Made by a program: the position numbers and the translations under genes | Origin: an uncultured Bacteroidales bacterium | GTDB taxonomy: Bacteria > Bacteroidota > Bacteroidia > Bacteroidales > Bacteroidaceae | DNA: 64,000 bases | Assembly (NCBI GenBank): GCA_937916465.1 | Contig: CALFTK010000030.1 | Coordinates: 1-64,000, forward strand | Direction: 5' to 3' | Notes under the pieces: generated by a model | Databases searched by the model: none | Told to the model about the DNA's origin: nothing | The model's input: the letters and a program-made list of their open reading frames with translations, nothing else | Shown: positions 61,593 through 64,000 of the stretch, piece by piece | How positions within the stretch are numbered: the stretch's first letter is position 1 | Layout: each line of letters opens with the position of its first letter

Positions 61593-61952
61593 TTAATCAA
61601 TATCAGGTATTTCTTCCAATTTGGAGTCTGCCCACAGATGTTCCAAATCGTAATATGTTCTCAATTCGGGAGTAAAAATATGTACCATTACTTCGCCGTA
61701 ATCCATTGCAACCCAATGTGCGTAGGTTGTACCATCAACGAAATCAGGTTTACGTCCTTCGTTTATGCGTACAGTCTCTCTTATTGAGTCTGTTATAGCA
61801 AGAACTTGGTTTGGTGTACCACCTTGACATATTACAAAATATCTACAAATGGTATCTTCAATTGTTGATAAGTCTGCTATGGTAATGCTTTCGCCTTTTC
61901 TGTCTTGAATACCTTCAATAATGCTGTCTAAAATGCTTTCTCTATTACTCAT
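61593..61952 (-). CDS. rsfS: ribosome silencing factor RsfS
   Basis: A 119-residue RsfS/Iojap family protein that binds L14 on free 50S subunits and blocks subunit joining in stationary or poor conditions. Typical motifs are GESITIADLSTIEDTICRYF, FVICQGGTPNQVLAITDSI and DYGEVMVHIFTPELRTYYDLE. It starts the rsfS-ftsH-cdsA transcript. The 245 bases upstream hold no gene other than the tRNA-Gln promoter. Confidence 0.93.
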   Translation of the reverse strand: MSNRESILDSIIEGIQDRKGESITIADLSTIEDTICRYFVICQGGTPNQVLAITDSIRETVRINEGRKPDFVDGTTYAHWVAMDYGEVMVHIFTPELRTYYDLEHLWADSKLEEIPDID

Positions 61953-62151
61953 TATTATGTATATAAAATCAATGATACAAAATTAGCCTATTTTCTTCAA
62001 CATTTGTGCTCTCTATAACAAATCTTTTGCATTTTTGTTAATTTGATTGTTTTGTTTGATTTTTTTAAGGTTTAATGTTGGCTGTATTTGGTGATTGGAG
62101 TGCAGTTTTTCTCTTTTTTGCGAAAAAAAAGAATAAAAAATATCTGAAAGG

Positions 62152-62181
62152 CTTGCGAATGTGAAAAAATGACTATCTTTG
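62152..62181 (+). promoter_or_regulatory. promoter of tRNA-Gln
   Basis: CTTG (62152-62155), an 18-base spacer and TATCTTTG (62174-62181) followed by C, as in the consensus. The tRNA starts 17 bases downstream. Confidence 0.7.
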
Positions 62182-62197
62182 CACCGCAAAAATGCTT

Positions 62198-62268
62198 TGG
62201 GCTATGGTGTAATGGTAACACTGCAGATTCTGGTCCTGCCTTTCCTGGTTCGAGTCCGGGTAGCCCAG
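62198..62268 (+). tRNA. tRNA-Gln (CUG)
   Basis: Acceptor TGGGCTA (62198-62204) pairs with TAGCCCA (62261-62267), discriminator G. Short D arm (GGTGTAATGGTAACAC), anticodon loop TTCTGGT (anticodon CTG) and T arm CCTGGTTCGAGTCCGGG are present. CCA is not encoded in full (G-C-A). Confidence 0.92.
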
Positions 62269-62270
62269 CA

Positions 62271-62303
62271 AAATAAGAGCCGCTCAACGAGCGGCCCTTA
62301 TTT
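62271..62303. terminator. bidirectional terminator between tRNA-Gln and the DUF349 gene
   Basis: GCCGCTC (62279-62285) pairs with GAGCGGC (62289-62295) around AAC, extended by AAATAAG / CTTATTT with one mismatched base each side. T-runs follow on both strands. It ends just before the DUF349 stop at 62305. Confidence 0.85.
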
Positions 62304-62304
62304 T

Positions 62305-64000
62305 TTAATCTTCTGAATTATCTTCTTTTTCAATTTTTCGAATTTTGTTCAGAATCTCTTCTGCCTCTTTTTTCAGAGTCTCAATGGTTTTGTTAATGCT
62401 GTCTATGAAACCATTACCCGATTTGCTTGATGATGAGATTGCTGCCAGATTGTTTTCGTAAGTCTGAATCTCACTCTTTAAGTTCTCATATTGATGAATC
62501 AATTTGTCTTTAAGACTTATTGATTGATCTTTTGCAGGACGATTGCCACGTGATGTCTGTTTGCGTGTCTTTTTGTGAATCTCTATTTTCTCAGCCAAAG
62601 CATCAAACAGTGTATCGAATTCTTTGACAAGTTTATCCTTAACTCTATAAGGTACATGACCTATGCTGTTCCATTCGTCAACTAATTCCTGAATGATATC
62701 CTTTACCTCTTCAGTGATTTTTGCAGGGTTATATGACTGCAATTTTGATAGAATAGCCTTTTTTCGGAATAGATTTTCATGCTCCTCCGATTTGATATTT
62801 GAGTTTTTCTCTCTTGCTTTGTAGAAATTGTTACATGCTTCAGTAAACCTGTCCCATAACTGATTTGCCTGTTTTTTGTGAGTAGGACCTATCTCTCGCC
62901 ACTCTTTCTGTATGGCATTTACTCTTTCGGTTGCGGACTTCCAATCGGAACTGTTGCACAATTCATTTATCTCTTGACATAAAGCATTCTTTCTGGATAG
63001 GTTGTCACCCATGTTATTCTTTGCCTTTTTAAAGAATTCCGATTTAAGTTTGAAGAATTTGTCACAAGCTGCTTTATATCTGTCGTATATTTTCTTGTTC
63101 TGTTTTTGTGGAGCAAATCCTATTTCACGCCACTTCTTTTGTAGAGTTTGAATTTCCAGTGTTTTGTTGTTCCAATCCTGGAACTTTGTCAATGAGTCGT
63201 AATCAATACCTTCCAGAATTTCACATATAACAACTTTCTGGTCTAAATGTTCCTGTTCAGTCTGTTTTAGCTCTTCAAAATGTTGTTGATGGCGACGGTT
63301 TATTATTGTGGACGCGCTTTTGAAACGTGTCCAGATCTCTTCACGCAGTTCTTTGGCTATAGGACCTGTTTCGCGGAAATCTATATGTAACTTCTGAAGT
63401 TTGCGGAAAGCAGCAATTATATCTTTTGCTTCGGTAAGTTTTTCTGCTTCTTCACAAATGGCAAGTTTTGTTTCCAGATTCTTTTTGAAGTCATATTCGC
63501 GGAATTCGTTATTTAACTTCTGAATGTCATAGAACCTTTCAGAACATTGCTGGTAGCTTTTCCACAATTCGTTAACCTTGTCTGCAGGCACCTCTTTTAT
63601 CTCTTTCCACTCTTTCTGTATAGCTTTCACTTCGTTGAAAGGCACACCTTCTGTGCTGGCTTTTTCAATAAGTGCATTGAATCTGTCAAGTAATTCGTAT
63701 TTCTTTTTTAGATTCTCTTTTCTGATTATCTCCAGAGCCTCCTGTTGGGCTGCTCTTTTCTCCTTTATAATCTTAGTCAACTTTTTATACTGATCTTCCA
63801 GTTCGTCAACTTCGGGGGTGTACTCTTCCAAATTACCTCCGTTTGCTACGAATTCAGCTTTTTTTGCTTCTTGTTCAGTATGCAATAATTTGTAGAACCC
63901 CTGTTTTAGGTGTTCTAACTCAACTTTACTGGCCAAAGATATATCATTGACAATCTCTTGTAAACGATTTATTACCTGACTGCGGTCAGTTATGGTTTCC
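62305..64000 (-). CDS. DUF349 domain protein, 5' end beyond the window
   Basis: At least 565 residues, with the start beyond position 64000; the frame is open from the edge (reading ETITDRSQVINRLQEIVND), so an inner TTG start at 63936 is not needed. It is a chain of DUF349 three-helix repeats, each about 70-75 residues, with IQKEWKEIKEVPADKVNELW, LQKKWREIGFAPQKQNKKIY and IQKEWREIGPTHKKQANQLW. The end has a coiled coil (SINKTIETLKKEAEEILNKI). The family is helical and abundant in Bacteroidota; its function is unknown. Confidence 0.88.
   Translation of the reverse strand, partial: ETITDRSQVINRLQEIVNDISLASKVELEHLKQGFYKLLHTEQEAKKAEFVANGGNLEEYTPEVDELEDQYKKLTKIIKEKRAAQQEALEIIRKENLKKKYELLDRFNALIEKASTEGVPFNEVKAIQKEWKEIKEVPADKVNELWKSYQQCSERFYDIQKLNNEFREYDFKKNLETKLAICEEAEKLTEAKDIIAAFRKLQKLHIDFRETGPIAKELREEIWTRFKSASTIINRRHQQHFEELKQTEQEHLDQKVVICEILEGIDYDSLTKFQDWNNKTLEIQTLQKKWREIGFAPQKQNKKIYDRYKAACDKFFKLKSEFFKKAKNNMGDNLSRKNALCQEINELCNSSDWKSATERVNAIQKEWREIGPTHKKQANQLWDRFTEACNNFYKAREKNSNIKSEEHENLFRKKAILSKLQSYNPAKITEEVKDIIQELVDEWNSIGHVPYRVKDKLVKEFDTLFDALAEKIEIHKKTRKQTSRGNRPAKDQSISLKDKLIHQYENLKSEIQTYENNLAAISSSSKSGNGFIDSINKTIETLKKEAEEILNKIRKIEKEDNSED

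Noticed and set aside
62305..63936. Gene start at 63936 for the DUF349 protein
   Set aside because: The codon is TTG and the frame remains open to the window edge with family-like sequence, so the gene starts beyond the window.

Overview
The window is a 64 kb stretch of a Bacteroidales (Bacteroidota) chromosome. The evidence is gene content (DUF4834, DUF3575/DUF3868, FimB/Mfa2, PorX, DUF5683), A-rich start regions without a Shine-Dalgarno pattern, and promoters of the Bacteroides type (TTTG, 19-21 bases, TAnnTTTG) before tRNAs and operons. The genus cannot be fixed. No rRNA, CRISPR array, prophage or intact insertion sequence was seen.

Layout. (1) 1-4760: the end of a tRNA-Lys gene, then a five-gene minus-strand operon: VTC-like domain protein, DUF4956 membrane protein, DUF2490 outer-membrane protein, a small secreted protein with a type IX secretion (T9SS)-like C-terminal domain, and a beta-helix Cthe_2159/DUF4353 protein. 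(2) 4868-10768: housekeeping genes frr, rsgA, tadA, yraN, birA, pyrH, then DUF4834-pssA-psd. (3) 10821-16884: a type B carboxylesterase lipoprotein, dnaE, trxA and a small acidic protein. (4) 16886-22166: tsaE, porX, porW and a small membrane protein, a minus-strand operon with T9SS components. (5) 22167-36747: a large type V pilus (FimA/Mfa-like) locus: a separate fimbrillin with a structured leader, then DUF3575, DUF3868, stalk fimbrillin, FimB/Mfa2 anchor and three successively larger tip lipoproteins. (6) 36748-40197: a decayed accessory patch with hairpin repeats, an orphan lipoprotein signal peptide, DUF6922, an MNT nucleotidyltransferase with a broken HEPN partner, a frameshifted winged-helix fragment, DUF418, a 168-base inverted-repeat element and tRNA-Pro. 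(7) 40220-64000: an outer-membrane beta-barrel protein, rsmD, a RecD-like helicase, alaS, an M23 peptidase, a MerR-like regulator, relA/spoT, mltD, DUF5683, parB, parA, lpxB, cdsA, ftsH, rsfS, tRNA-Gln and a DUF349 protein that runs off the window.

The genes lean toward envelope and surface biology. There is phospholipid synthesis (pssA, psd, cdsA), lipid A synthesis (lpxB), peptidoglycan turnover (mltD, M23) and T9SS control (porX, porW). There are also two surface systems: the VTC/DUF4956/beta-helix operon and the type V pilus. The most interesting non-standard signals are the VTC operon, folded RNA elements in the pilus locus (a long leader hairpin and two hairpins between pilin and anchor), the decayed toxin-antitoxin patch with an 11-base frame-changing tandem repeat, and the inverted-repeat element abutting tRNA-Pro.
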